A stretch of DNA of 64,000 bases from Acinetobacter sp. Marseille-Q1618 (GTDB taxonomy: Bacteria > Pseudomonadota > Gammaproteobacteria > Pseudomonadales > Moraxellaceae). The DNA lies in the NCBI RefSeq assembly GCF_902809855.1, contig NZ_CADDWJ010000001.1, forward strand, positions 558,001 through 622,000, given 5' to 3'. Position numbers and translations under genes: made by a program. The notes below the pieces were generated by a model. The model made no database searches and was not told the origin of the DNA. It saw only the letters and a program-made list of their open reading frames with translations. Every line of letters begins with the position of its first letter. Position 1 is the first letter of the stretch. Below, in pieces: positions 37,260 through 45,568 of this stretch.

Positions 37260-37829
37260 ATGACTGTAGATCAAGTATTTACACCTAACCAATGCCGTGA
37301 GTTTATAGATTTTAGTCATCAATTTAATTATGAAGTTGCACCGATTACGACCAATAGCAAAGCAGGTATTTTCGAGCTTCGAACAGATATTCGTAATAAT
37401 CAACGAGTCATTTATGACGATCTACAGTTTGCCGAGCGAATTTTCCAACAGGTGAAGCAATTTTTACCTGAGGCATTATTTGAATGGCATGTTTCGGGCT
37501 TAAATGAACGTTTTCGTTTTTATTTATATGAAGATGGTCAGACATTTAAACCGCATTTTGATGGCAATTATGCAGTCAATGATTGGTATAGTAGTCAACT
37601 TACTTTATTAATTTATTTAAGTGGGAATTTTGAAGGTGGGGAAACTAAGTTTTTTAATCAAACGCATCATGTTCCAACTTCCACTATTCAACCTAAAACT
37701 GGACAGATTTTAATTTTTGAACCCCGTCAAATGCATTCGGGAGCACCTGTTTTTTCAGGGCAGAAATATGTTTTACGGACAGATGTCATGTATAAACACG
37801 CTGTATTTAATCGTGACAATAAAAGTTAA
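37260..37829 (+). CDS. 2-oxoglutarate/Fe(II)-dependent oxygenase (prolyl 4-hydroxylase-like), apparent 5' frameshift
   Basis: A non-haem iron oxygenase of the prolyl-4-hydroxylase type. Ligands: His and Asp in FKPHFDGNYAV, the distal His in QMHSGAPVF, and the 2OG-binding Arg or Lys in YVLRTDVMY. The annotated start at 37260 gives 189 residues, but the same frame is open upstream from 37188, encoding ISATFLEKAQKNN and KIKIYQTDPLI, which reads like genuine sequence. An ATGGG at 37183-37187 is followed by ATA in this frame, so one missing base near 37187 would restore a start. It may be a real mutation or an assembly error. Substrate unknown; the gene is convergent with the phosphatase-like gene. 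Confidence 0.82.
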   Translation: MTVDQVFTPNQCREFIDFSHQFNYEVAPITTNSKAGIFELRTDIRNNQRVIYDDLQFAERIFQQVKQFLPEALFEWHVSGLNERFRFYLYEDGQTFKPHFDGNYAVNDWYSSQLTLLIYLSGNFEGGETKFFNQTHHVPTSTIQPKTGQILIFEPRQMHSGAPVFSGQKYVLRTDVMYKHAVFNRDNKS

Positions 37830-37840
37830 AATCGCTAAAA

Positions 37841-37865
37841 AGACTCAAGCTCAACACTTGAGTCT
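37841..37865. terminator. Bidirectional terminator
   Basis: Perfect 9-bp stem AGACTCAAG / CTTGAGTCT with a 7-base loop between the two convergent genes; A runs precede it and T is short. Confidence 0.75.
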
Positions 37866-37874
37866 AAAATACTT

Positions 37875-38408
37875 TTAAGCAAAATGATCTGCATTCATTA
37901 AAGAATGTTGTAAATCAATGGTTGATTTACGTCCTTGCAATTGTAAACTCACAGCATGGATCAAACCTGTCCACGTTTCATTAGGTTCCCAAATTTCATG
38001 CATCAACTCTTGTGCAGTGGGCATGTCGATATCCATAAAATATTGACGATACAAATACATCAAACTACTGACACGCATGTTTTTAGCACAGTGTACCCAA
38101 ACGATTTTTTCTTGCACAAGATGCGCAATCATGTCTAAAACAAATAGACACTGATCATCGGCAGGCGTATCCCAAGAGATTGGAATTTGAATATAGTTTA
38201 AACCCAGCTCAACGCAGATTTTATCTTCATGAGCAAGATGTGGCTCAGCGTCGTTAAAAGCCAAATTGATGACTGTATCTACACCATATTCTTTAATATG
38301 TTGTAATTGTTCAGCCGTAGGTTGCCCAGAGGTAAACAAATGTTCATGTACAAATTGAAAATTTGCAATGTGGCTTAATTCAGTTTCAAGTTCATTCATA
38401 ATTTTCAT
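37875..38408 (-). CDS. Protein tyrosine phosphatase-like protein (DUF442/BLH type)
   Basis: A 177-residue protein with the bacterial tyrosine-phosphatase-like fold: TSGQPTAEQLQHIKEYGVDTVINL near residue 30, an LNYIQIPISW strand, and the P-loop VHCAKNMRVSSLMYLYRQ. The Cys-x4-Arg loop carries the catalytic Cys and Arg, but the usual loop Gly is replaced (Asn). It may hydrolyse a small phosphate ester or act as a sulfur transferase-like protein; substrate unknown. Start at 38408, with an internal ATG (MNELETELS) two codons later, equally possible. Terminator of DAHP synthase lies upstream. Confidence 0.78.
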   Translation of the reverse strand: MKIMNELETELSHIANFQFVHEHLFTSGQPTAEQLQHIKEYGVDTVINLAFNDAEPHLAHEDKICVELGLNYIQIPISWDTPADDQCLFVLDMIAHLVQEKIVWVHCAKNMRVSSLMYLYRQYFMDIDMPTAQELMHEIWEPNETWTGLIHAVSLQLQGRKSTIDLQHSLMNADHFA

Positions 38409-38422
38409 TCGGTTATTTCAAT

Positions 38423-38447
38423 AAAAAAGCCATCCCATCGGATGGCT
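38423..38447 (-). terminator. Rho-independent terminator of DAHP synthase
   Basis: Stem GCCATCC / GGATGGC with a 4-base loop, then at least six T on the minus strand, right after the DAHP synthase stop. It also precedes the phosphatase-like gene. Confidence 0.9.
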
Positions 38448-38455
38448 TCTTGTGA

Positions 38456-39547
38456 TTAACGGTTTGCTAATACATCTTTTAAAGCAGCATCCATTTCAAG
38501 TAAAGTCTTTTCAGTGGTTTCCCAGTCAATACAACCATCAGTAACTGATTTACCATACTCCAAATCGCAAAGATTTGCAGGAATGTCTTGACGACCACCT
38601 TTTAAGTGACTTTCAACCATAATACCCACAATAGATTTATTACCATCTAAAATTTGTTCAGTAATATTTTTTAGAACCAAAGGCTGTAAGTATGGGTCTT
38701 TGTTTGAGTTTGCATGGCTTGCATCAATCATGATTTTGTTGCTGACTTTGGCTTTGGCTAAAGCATTTTCAGCTTCAGCAACCGAACCTGCATCATAGTT
38801 TGGTTTGCCATTGCCACCACGAAGTACTACATGTGCATAAGGATTGCCTTTGGTACGAATGATCGACACTTGTCCTTGATCATTCAAGCCTAAGAAGCTA
38901 TGCCCATGTTTTACAGATTGCATTGCATTGGTTGCAACGGTTAAGCCACCATCGGTACCATTTTTAAAGCCCACAGGTGAAGACAAGCCAGAAGACATTT
39001 CACGGTGAGTTTGGCTTTCAGTAGTACGTGCGCCAATCGCAGACCAAGAAATTAGATCTTGGTAATATTGAGGTGAGTTTGGATCAAGAGCTTCTGTTGC
39101 GCAAGGCAAGCCTTTTTCATTTAACTCAAGTAAAAGTTTACGACCAATGCGAAGACCTTTTTCAATATTGAAAGAGTCATTCATGTCTGGGTCATTAATT
39201 AAACCTTTCCAGCCTACTGTGGTACGTGGTTTTTCAAAATAAACACGCATCACGATGTAAAGCGTATCTTTGACTTTTTCACTTAATGCTTTTAAGCGAT
39301 CTGCATAATCATGTGCAGCAACAGTGTCATGAATAGAACATGGTCCAATCACAACAAAAAGACGTTTATCATTTCCATCTAAAATATTACGGACAGTTTC
39401 ACGACCATGAAGAACTGTTTGATAAGCTTTGTCATTTAATGGTAATTCAGCTTTTAATTCTGCAGGAGTAACTAAAGTTTGAATGCTTTGTACATTCACA
39501 TCATCAATATCTGATTGAATAATAGGATTAGAATTAAGTGTATTCAT
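38456..39547 (-). CDS. 3-deoxy-7-phosphoheptulonate synthase (DAHP synthase, type I)
   Basis: A 363-residue class I DAHP synthase that condenses PEP and erythrose-4-phosphate, the first step of aromatic amino acid synthesis. Seen: LFVVIGPCSIHDT, MRVYFEKPRTTVGWKGL, IGARTTESQTHREM, and the metal-binding DASHANSNKDP and VGIMVESHL. It belongs to the AroF/AroG/AroH group, but the feedback specificity (Phe, Tyr or Trp) cannot be told by eye, so no symbol is given. I use the ATG at 39547 (MNTLNSN); TTG at 39574 is less likely. It is one of two aromatic-pathway genes in the window (aroC is at 55149). Confidence 0.95.
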   Translation of the reverse strand: MNTLNSNPIIQSDIDDVNVQSIQTLVTPAELKAELPLNDKAYQTVLHGRETVRNILDGNDKRLFVVIGPCSIHDTVAAHDYADRLKALSEKVKDTLYIVMRVYFEKPRTTVGWKGLINDPDMNDSFNIEKGLRIGRKLLLELNEKGLPCATEALDPNSPQYYQDLISWSAIGARTTESQTHREMSSGLSSPVGFKNGTDGGLTVATNAMQSVKHGHSFLGLNDQGQVSIIRTKGNPYAHVVLRGGNGKPNYDAGSVAEAENALAKAKVSNKIMIDASHANSNKDPYLQPLVLKNITEQILDGNKSIVGIMVESHLKGGRQDIPANLCDLEYGKSVTDGCIDWETTEKTLLEMDAALKDVLANR

Positions 39548-39689
39548 TGCCGTCACTGGTAGTAGATCATACAAAACTATTTATAGTAGCTTGAATATAA
39601 CACGATTTTATTGATATTTTGCGAAAAGAAAACATCAATAAAATCTATAGGTCACATTAATAAAATTTGTGAGTTGAATCACTTTTTGA

Positions 39690-40574
39690 TCAAAGAGTAG
39701 AAGCTTGGGTAGTCTGTTGGCTAATGAGCATTGCCGTTTGTGGTTTTTCTACAGGTTTAGATTTTACTGGATTAACAATAAAATTAATGCCAAGTGCAAA
39801 CAGCGTAATACCTAAAACCTTGCGAATTAATTTTTCAGGCATACGAGAGCTAATTAAAGTTCCCAAAATAATTGCAGGAATTGAACCCGCCAACAACCAA
39901 CCAAGTAAATGAAAATCAACATTTCCCGAAGTCATGTGTGCAAAACCCGCAGCAGCCGTCAGCAACACCGCATGTACCACATCTGAGCCGATAATACGAA
40001 TCATAGGTAAATTAGGGAACATTAAAATTAAAGCCATAATTCCAAATGCACCTGCGCCTACAGATGAGAGTGTCACAAATATACCCAAGACAATGCCCAT
40101 GAATACCACAAAAAAACGTTTGCCTTCGATTGAAAATTTTTCAGCGAGTAGATCATCGTGTTTTTTGTCACGAAACTTGGCAAAGAACTTTTCGATTTGC
40201 GCTCGAAACATAATCGAAAGACCTGTGATGGTGAGCATAAAGCCAAGTACCATGGTCAAAATAGCTTTGTAGTGGGTTGAGCTACTGAGATAATTATCTA
40301 AAACCCAATGTGTGGTAAATGAAGCCGGAATACTGCCCAGTGCCAGCCAAAGCACGATAGGCCAGACGATATTCAGTTTTCTGGCATGTACCAAAGAACC
40401 ACAGAATTTGGAAATTGCGGCATAAAGTAAGTCAGTTCCGATGGCAATATGGGGTTCGATTCTAAATAAACTAATCAGGATCGGGGTCATTAAAGAACCA
40501 CCGCCTACGCCTGTAATACCGACGCAGAAACCAACCAATACACCGGCTAAAATAAATTCGACTGGACCAACCAT
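39690..40574 (-). CDS. Sulfite exporter TauE/SafE family permease
   Basis: A 294-residue inner-membrane protein with about eight helices in two halves. Each half has a GVGGGS-like loop: GITGVGGGSLMTPIL near the start and VTLSSVGAGAFGIMALILM in the second half. The family moves sulfite, sulfonates or related organic acids; the substrate here is unknown. I choose the ATG at 40574, as the earlier TTG at 40589 would extend the N-terminus without a signal. It is divergent from lpxB. A cytoplasmic loop near the middle holds a Lys/Asp-rich stretch (FRDKKHDDLLAEKF). Confidence 0.9.
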   Translation of the reverse strand: MVGPVEFILAGVLVGFCVGITGVGGGSLMTPILISLFRIEPHIAIGTDLLYAAISKFCGSLVHARKLNIVWPIVLWLALGSIPASFTTHWVLDNYLSSSTHYKAILTMVLGFMLTITGLSIMFRAQIEKFFAKFRDKKHDDLLAEKFSIEGKRFFVVFMGIVLGIFVTLSSVGAGAFGIMALILMFPNLPMIRIIGSDVVHAVLLTAAAGFAHMTSGNVDFHLLGWLLAGSIPAIILGTLISSRMPEKLIRKVLGITLFALGINFIVNPVKSKPVEKPQTAMLISQQTTQASTL

Positions 40575-40708
40575 GACTACAAATGCCAAATATCAAAAAA
40601 CTGGCATATCTTATGACTATTTTATATAAGTGGTTGTCTTGATTGTTGATTTGCTTATTCAAAAAAATGCTAAAGATGATTCGTCAGCATTAAATCAACT
40701 TAAATAAT

Positions 40709-40738
40709 TTGTTTGGAGTGAAGACATGCTAAGATAAT
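40709..40738 (+). promoter_or_regulatory. Candidate sigma-70 promoter for lpxB
   Basis: TTGTTT at 40709-40714 and GATAAT at 40733-40738 are separated by 18 bases. They lie 25 bp upstream of the lpxB TTG start. Promoter activity is inferred. Confidence 0.4.
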
Positions 40739-40762
40739 TCTGTTTGTTAAGAGGACGTTATT

Positions 40763-41935
40763 TTGCAAAATCGAAAACTTAAAATAGGTATTGTGGTGGG
40801 TGAGGTGTCTGGTGATACTTTAGGTGCAAAGCTTATCCGTAGTTTTCGAGAGCAAGGCATTGATGCAGAGTTTGAAGGCATTGGTGGGCCGCAAATGATT
40901 GCTGAAGGCTTTCACAGTACGTACCCGATGGATATTTTGTCGGTGATGGGTATTGTTGAGGTGCTGAAAGACATTAAAAAATTGTTTGCGGTGCGTGATG
41001 GCTTAGTTGAAAAATGGACTGCAAATCCTGTTGATATTTTTATTGGTATTGATGCGCCTGATTTTAATTTACGTTTATCAAAGAGTCTAAAACAAAAAAA
41101 TCTACCAATTAAAACAGTGCAATATGTCAGCCCATCAGTATGGGCATGGCGTCAAGGACGGGTACATGGCATCAAAGCCAGTATCGATTTGGTGTTATGT
41201 TTATTTCCATTTGAAAAAACTTTTTTTAAAAAATTCGATGTTCCTGCGGCATTTGTGGGGCATCCATTAGCCAGTGAATTGCCTTTAGAAAATTCAATTT
41301 TAGATGCAAAACAAGAATTAGGTTTAGATATAAGCCAAAAACATATTGCATTGTTGCCAGGAAGTCGTCGTGGTGAAATTGAGCGTTTAGGGCCTTTAGT
41401 TTTAGATGCTGCACACATAATTTCTAAAAAATATCCTGAATATCAGTTTATTATTCCTGCAATTAATGATGCACGGAAACAACAAATTTCAGATTTATTA
41501 AAGAACTATCCGCAAGAGTTAACCGATAAAATTCATTTACTGGAAAATACCGATAAAGAATCTAAAGTAGGTCGTCAGGTGATGAATGCTGCCAATATTG
41601 TCGCATTAGCATCTGGGACAGCAACCCTTGAAGCTTTGTTATTGCATCGTCCGATGGTGACATTTTATAAGTTAAATTGGTTGACTTATATCATTGCTAA
41701 GTTAATGGTGAAAATTCAGTATTATTCTTTGCCCAATATTATTGCGGGTAAAAAAGTCATTCAAGAGTTGATTCAATCCGATGCAACACCTGAAAACTTA
41801 GCTACTGAGATTGAAAAGTTAATGAATATAGAAACGTCTCAGATTCAGGTAATGCAGCTAATCACCATGCATAAGCAGTTATTGTCGGATAATAGTGAAG
41901 ACCCTGTGCAGGTGGTTTTGGAATTATTAAAATAG
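40763..41935 (+). CDS. lpxB: Lipid A disaccharide synthase
   Basis: A 390-residue glycosyltransferase that joins UDP-2,3-diacylglucosamine and lipid X to give the lipid A disaccharide. Seen: VVGEVSGDTLGAKL near the N-terminus, FEGIGGPQMIAEG, and the signature block YVSPSVWAWRQGRV, with LLPGSRRGEI and GTATLEALL in the C-terminal half. The start is a TTG at 40763 with GAGG about 8 bases upstream; no ATG fits better. It is separate from lpxA, lpxD and fabZ, which usually lie together; LpxH is also in this window (60328). Confidence 0.95.
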   Translation: MQNRKLKIGIVVGEVSGDTLGAKLIRSFREQGIDAEFEGIGGPQMIAEGFHSTYPMDILSVMGIVEVLKDIKKLFAVRDGLVEKWTANPVDIFIGIDAPDFNLRLSKSLKQKNLPIKTVQYVSPSVWAWRQGRVHGIKASIDLVLCLFPFEKTFFKKFDVPAAFVGHPLASELPLENSILDAKQELGLDISQKHIALLPGSRRGEIERLGPLVLDAAHIISKKYPEYQFIIPAINDARKQQISDLLKNYPQELTDKIHLLENTDKESKVGRQVMNAANIVALASGTATLEALLLHRPMVTFYKLNWLTYIIAKLMVKIQYYSLPNIIAGKKVIQELIQSDATPENLATEIEKLMNIETSQIQVMQLITMHKQLLSDNSEDPVQVVLELLK

Positions 41936-42036
41936 CCTAAGTTTTTCTTGTAGTGATTATTCTAATTGGCTGAATGATTTAAAAAAATTGACATGGATGT
42001 TTGGGTATCAATAATTTGTTTAAAGAGAAATGAATA

Positions 42037-42831
42037 ATGACAATCAAGGGTATAAATAAAATGAAGAAATATTTATTAGGCACAATGTTTTTGCTCCCTG
42101 TCTTTATTTCAGGCTGTGCCACAATGTTGTTAAATGAGCATACTTTTGAATCAAAAACAGAACAAGGGATTTTATTGGAAGATACACTCATTGCTGTTGG
42201 CACACCAAGCAAGCCTATCCGTGGTTATGAAGATGCTTTGGCCATCGCGGGGGACAAATATAGTTATTTGGTTAAACCAAGCATAAAGTATTTTGATAAG
42301 ACGATTCAGAATCCACTGCCTATTAAAAGTATTTTAAATGAAGTGGATTTGGCATATCTAAGTGTTGGGCAATACAAGCAAACCCGAAGTTTATCGGAAG
42401 ATACTGCGGAAATGAGCTTATTTCCATCTTTCGATTTATTGGTAACAAACACTAAAAGGGCGATGAACCATACGATTGAAGCTACCGAAATTACATTTAT
42501 GTATTTAAAGCAAAGTAATTTAGTGAAAATGGGTGAAATAGAACGCTTACAATCACTTGGATTTAAATGTGAAGCTTATAAAAAATACCAACGTTGTTTC
42601 CAAAAAGGGTTTGTCGATATAACGGTTACAAAACCTGTTGCTAACAAAGAGCAATTACAACACTTATTGAAAACCCCAATTCCATTAAATGTACGGTATA
42701 GCATAGATAAAGTAAATCCTAAAATGGTTGCAAGTTATGCGCTTACACCATTTACAATTGCATTTGATATCGTGACAAGTCCGATACAGCTCGTGGGATA
42801 TTTAGCGCTTGCATCAGCTTTGTCACCTTAA
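42037..42831 (+). CDS. Predicted lipoprotein of unknown function
   Basis: A 264-residue protein in the longest frame with a lipoprotein signal: MKKYLLGTMFLLPVFISGC, lipobox ISGC. The ATG of that segment (42061) is the likely start, giving 256 residues; the frame opens at 42037 with eight extra residues. I recognise no family in the mature part (ILLEDTLIAVGTPSKPIRGYED, a Tyr-rich middle and a Cys pair in FKCEAYKKYQRCF). The C-terminal stretch (TPFTIAFDIVTSPIQLVGYLALASA) is hydrophobic and could contact a membrane. It lies 100 bp downstream of lpxB on the same strand and ends before a convergent hairpin. Confidence 0.7.
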   Translation: MTIKGINKMKKYLLGTMFLLPVFISGCATMLLNEHTFESKTEQGILLEDTLIAVGTPSKPIRGYEDALAIAGDKYSYLVKPSIKYFDKTIQNPLPIKSILNEVDLAYLSVGQYKQTRSLSEDTAEMSLFPSFDLLVTNTKRAMNHTIEATEITFMYLKQSNLVKMGEIERLQSLGFKCEAYKKYQRCFQKGFVDITVTKPVANKEQLQHLLKTPIPLNVRYSIDKVNPKMVASYALTPFTIAFDIVTSPIQLVGYLALASALSP

Positions 42832-42856
42832 GGTTTCATTAAATTTTAAATGTGCT

Positions 42857-42884
42857 TCTCCCACCGATATATAGTCGTGGGAGA
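42857..42884. terminator. Bidirectional terminator-like hairpin
   Basis: Stem TCTCCCAC / GTGGGAGA with a 12-base loop between two convergent genes. T runs are short, so it may be a terminator or a stabiliser. Confidence 0.6.
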
Positions 42885-42890
42885 TTTGTG

Positions 42891-43763
42891 TTATTCCGCC
42901 CGAACTTTAATCTCATAACCTGTATATTTACGGATATTAATCACACCTGTATCTAAAATCAGATATTGACCTTTAATGCCTTGTAGTTTGCCTCGAATAA
43001 TCGGAGTTTTATCCAAATTATGTGATTTAATCTTTTCAGGATAAATATCAACAGGGTAGACAAACTCACGTGGCAATTCATCTTCAAGTAATTCTACAGT
43101 TTCATTAAACTCAAGATTTTGTGCAAATTCATCACGAATGGTTTGGATTTTTGGTGAAAACTCTTCAACTAATTGATCACGAATTTCAATTAAATTAATC
43201 GGTTCAGCCTCACCTTTTAGTAGCTTGCGCCAATCGGTTTTATCGGCAACCTGCGTACCAAACATGACTTCAAGTTGACCTGAAAGACGACGAGAACCGA
43301 CTTTCATAATCGGTAGTGCTTGCGTTGCACCTTGATCTAACCAACGTGTTGGCATCTGTCCAAGACGGGTAATTCCCACTTTTAAGGCACTTGAATTGGC
43401 TAAATACACAATATGTGGCTGAAAACAAACCTCATGAGCAAAATCATCTTCACGGCAAGTACCTAGATGATAATGACAAGTTTCAGGCTTCATAATGCAC
43501 ATATCGCAAGATGCTTTGGTCTTCATACATTTGAAGCAGTGTCCTTGCGAATAAGATTTTGGTGTTTTTGCACCACACGAGACACAATAAATATTACCCG
43601 TAGCTTCGATTTCGATTTCTTGACCTAAACTAAACGGAAGATCGATTTCTGAGCGATCTAAGATAAATTTATATTCAACATTTGCCTTATGTGTTTGCTG
43701 ATCAGTTAAACTAAGGTCTTTAAGACCTGCATGCATTTTGTGGCAAATGCCTTGTAGTTCCAT
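42891..43763 (-). CDS. DUF2797 family protein
   Basis: A 290-residue protein of unknown function. A Cys-rich zinc-binding stretch (residues ~58-105) shows several CxxC pairs: CVSCGAKTPKSY, CFKCMKTKASCDMC and CHYHLGTC. It is followed by VYLANSSALKVGITR and TRWLDQGATQALP, a segment that resembles the GIY-YIG nuclease strand-loop-strand with a Lys-Gly-x-Thr. This layout matches proteins annotated DUF2797. Nuclease activity is not shown. It is divergent from the next gene and co-located with no nucleic acid repair gene. Confidence 0.75.
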   Translation of the reverse strand: MELQGICHKMHAGLKDLSLTDQQTHKANVEYKFILDRSEIDLPFSLGQEIEIEATGNIYCVSCGAKTPKSYSQGHCFKCMKTKASCDMCIMKPETCHYHLGTCREDDFAHEVCFQPHIVYLANSSALKVGITRLGQMPTRWLDQGATQALPIMKVGSRRLSGQLEVMFGTQVADKTDWRKLLKGEAEPINLIEIRDQLVEEFSPKIQTIRDEFAQNLEFNETVELLEDELPREFVYPVDIYPEKIKSHNLDKTPIIRGKLQGIKGQYLILDTGVINIRKYTGYEIKVRAE

Positions 43764-43795
43764 GTTTAATTACTCACTTCAATAAAGGTGCAGTT

Positions 43796-44266
43796 ATGGC
43801 TGAACAAAATGTCATCACTTCAATGCTAGACGATTTATCAACAGAACAGCCAATTCAAACTGCATTGTGTATTGGGCAAAACTTGGCACAATACAATACA
43901 AATCATTCAATTCAATGGACTCATTTTAACGTATCTGAGTTTTTAAATCTGCCTTTTACTGGGCGATATGACTTAGGTTTTGTGTTATTTGATCTTGATG
44001 AGATGGCAAACTTAGCAGTACAACAAAAATCTCAAATTTTGGTCAAATTACGTGATTTATTTGCCAAGCGTATTGTGGTGACTTGTAGATTGGCTGATGA
44101 GCAATTATTGAGATCATTAGGCTTTACCCAATTGATTGACAAAACCTCACATGAGCAAAATTTTGCATTATGGCAATTTAATATTTTAACTTATAAGCAT
44201 GTACCAGATTGGTTCAACTCTAAGTTTTGGGCAAATCCTGAAAATTGGAATAAGTTTCGTTGGTAA
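43796..44266 (+). CDS. Small conserved hypothetical protein (DUF6231-like)
   Basis: A 156-residue soluble protein. It opens MAEQNVITSMLDDLSTEQ and ends with PDWFNSKFWANPENWNKFRW, an aromatic-rich tail. The middle (YDLGFVLFDLDEM ... KRIVVTCRLADEQLLRSLGF) has alternating strands and helices like a methyltransferase-like Rossmann fold without a recognisable SAM motif. I believe proteins of this kind are grouped as DUF6231, but this is from memory and uncertain. It is divergent from the DUF2797 gene with a 32-bp gap, so the two share a promoter region. Confidence 0.6.
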   Translation: MAEQNVITSMLDDLSTEQPIQTALCIGQNLAQYNTNHSIQWTHFNVSEFLNLPFTGRYDLGFVLFDLDEMANLAVQQKSQILVKLRDLFAKRIVVTCRLADEQLLRSLGFTQLIDKTSHEQNFALWQFNILTYKHVPDWFNSKFWANPENWNKFRW

Positions 44267-44536
44267 TTTATCTAGAATAAATTTAAAAAATATTTTTAAT
44301 TTTTCTATCGTTTTTTGCTAATGCCATAAAAGTTTATAGATCATGAAAATGATTATATAGACATTCTTATGGCTATTTTATTTGCTTAAAATAGCCAAAA
44401 TATCAAATTACGATAGATTGTTATTTATCGAGTATGGTTAAGCCTTGCAAAAACATAACAATTTGTGTTTTGGTAATTGCCAAAAAGCACAGTATTCTTA
44501 AATTGAGCAGATAACATAAATTGATCAGGAAAAAAC

Positions 44537-45145
44537 ATGACAAACTTAACAAATATTGTAGAAATTTTGGCAAAACAAGCATTGGGTGGACAACAACAAT
44601 CACAACAAGGCGGACTCGGTGGGATTTTAGGTTCAGTTTTGGGTGGTTTAGGCGGTGGTCAGCAACAGTCACAACAAGGTGGTCTAGGTGGTGTGTTGGG
44701 TTCAGTTTTAGGTGGCTTAACAGGTGGGCAGCAACAACAAGCACCGCAAACACAACAAAGTGGATTTAATGCTCAGTCTTTATTAATTGCTGTTGTACCT
44801 TTAGTGTTGGCGTGGATTCAAAAAAATGGCGGTTTACAAGGTGCGCTAGATCAACTTAAAGGACAGGGGTTAAGTAGTCAAGTGGATGACTGGGTGTCTA
44901 CTGGTGAAGGTGCAAACGCAAGTGTCAATCAACAACAAGTTCAAAACTTATTTGATCAAAATGAAGTTGAACAAGTGGCACAACAAACTCAAGTACCAAC
45001 TCAGGATGTATATAGCGCAATTTCTTCTGTTTTACCTGAAATTATTGACTCGCTTACACCACAGGCTGAGCAAACAGATCAAAAAGAAGCCAATGATGAT
45101 ATCCAAAATGTATTGAATTTAGTATCTGGTTTTCTTAAGCGTTAA
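44537..45145 (+). CDS. YidB/DUF937-like protein with Gln/Gly-rich repeats
   Basis: A 202-residue protein. After MTNLTNIVEILAKQAL come two nearly identical 23-residue units (residues 17-39 and 40-62: GGQQQSQQGGLGG then I/V-LGSVLGGL) and a partial third opening GGQQQQ. The C-terminal half has a YidB-like stretch LVLAWIQKNGGLQGALDQL, DDWVSTGEGANASVN and a Gln/Asp-rich tail. Family proteins are of unknown function. The repeat is also visible in DNA as 69-bp units at 44585-44653 and 44654-44722, so length variation between strains is likely. AGGA lies 7-8 bases before the start. Confidence 0.7.
   Translation: MTNLTNIVEILAKQALGGQQQSQQGGLGGILGSVLGGLGGGQQQSQQGGLGGVLGSVLGGLTGGQQQQAPQTQQSGFNAQSLLIAVVPLVLAWIQKNGGLQGALDQLKGQGLSSQVDDWVSTGEGANASVNQQQVQNLFDQNEVEQVAQQTQVPTQDVYSAISSVLPEIIDSLTPQAEQTDQKEANDDIQNVLNLVSGFLKR
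44585..44734 (+). repeat. 69-bp tandem coding repeat in the YidB-like gene
   Basis: Two consecutive 69-bp units, each encoding GGQQQSQQGGLGG and a hydrophobic LGSVLGGL segment, followed by the start of a third. The DNA copies differ by scattered third-position changes, so the duplication is not brand new. Confidence 0.8.
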
Positions 45146-45568
45146 TACTTTACTTAAGAGCCTTTAACAGATGTGATGCTTATTTGAATGAATAAGCATC
45201 ATTGATTTAAACACGATAAAGAGAGTTTTAAGGAGAGAAAGAGAGGTTAAAACCAAGGTAATCATAATAATAACAACAGCAAATGACAGGTAATGAAACG
45301 ACTCAAGCATAAACTTTATATGTATTTCAACACACTTAAATATCTATCGATCACAATAGCCTATAAGTTTATTGAAATGGATATTTCAATTTAAAAGTAA
45401 ATGAAAACCAATATCTATCTGTGGTTTAAGTGATTTAGATTGTGACATGACTACAGGTTTTGATTGAGTCAAGCTATACCAAAAACAGTTTAAAAATCAA
45501 ATATAGGGCTATATCAACCACATCTATAGATTTCATGCTCTGATCTATAGCGAATATAAGGAAATCCT
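45146..45568. other. 423-bp intergenic region with no gene seen
   Basis: AT-rich spacer between the YidB-like gene and the MHS transporter. It contains a purine-rich stretch (GAGAGTTTTAAGGAGAGAAA near 45221) and no ORF, tRNA or clear hairpin terminator. The promoter of the transporter must lie in its 3' part; I could not single out reliable -35 and -10 boxes. Confidence 0.4.
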
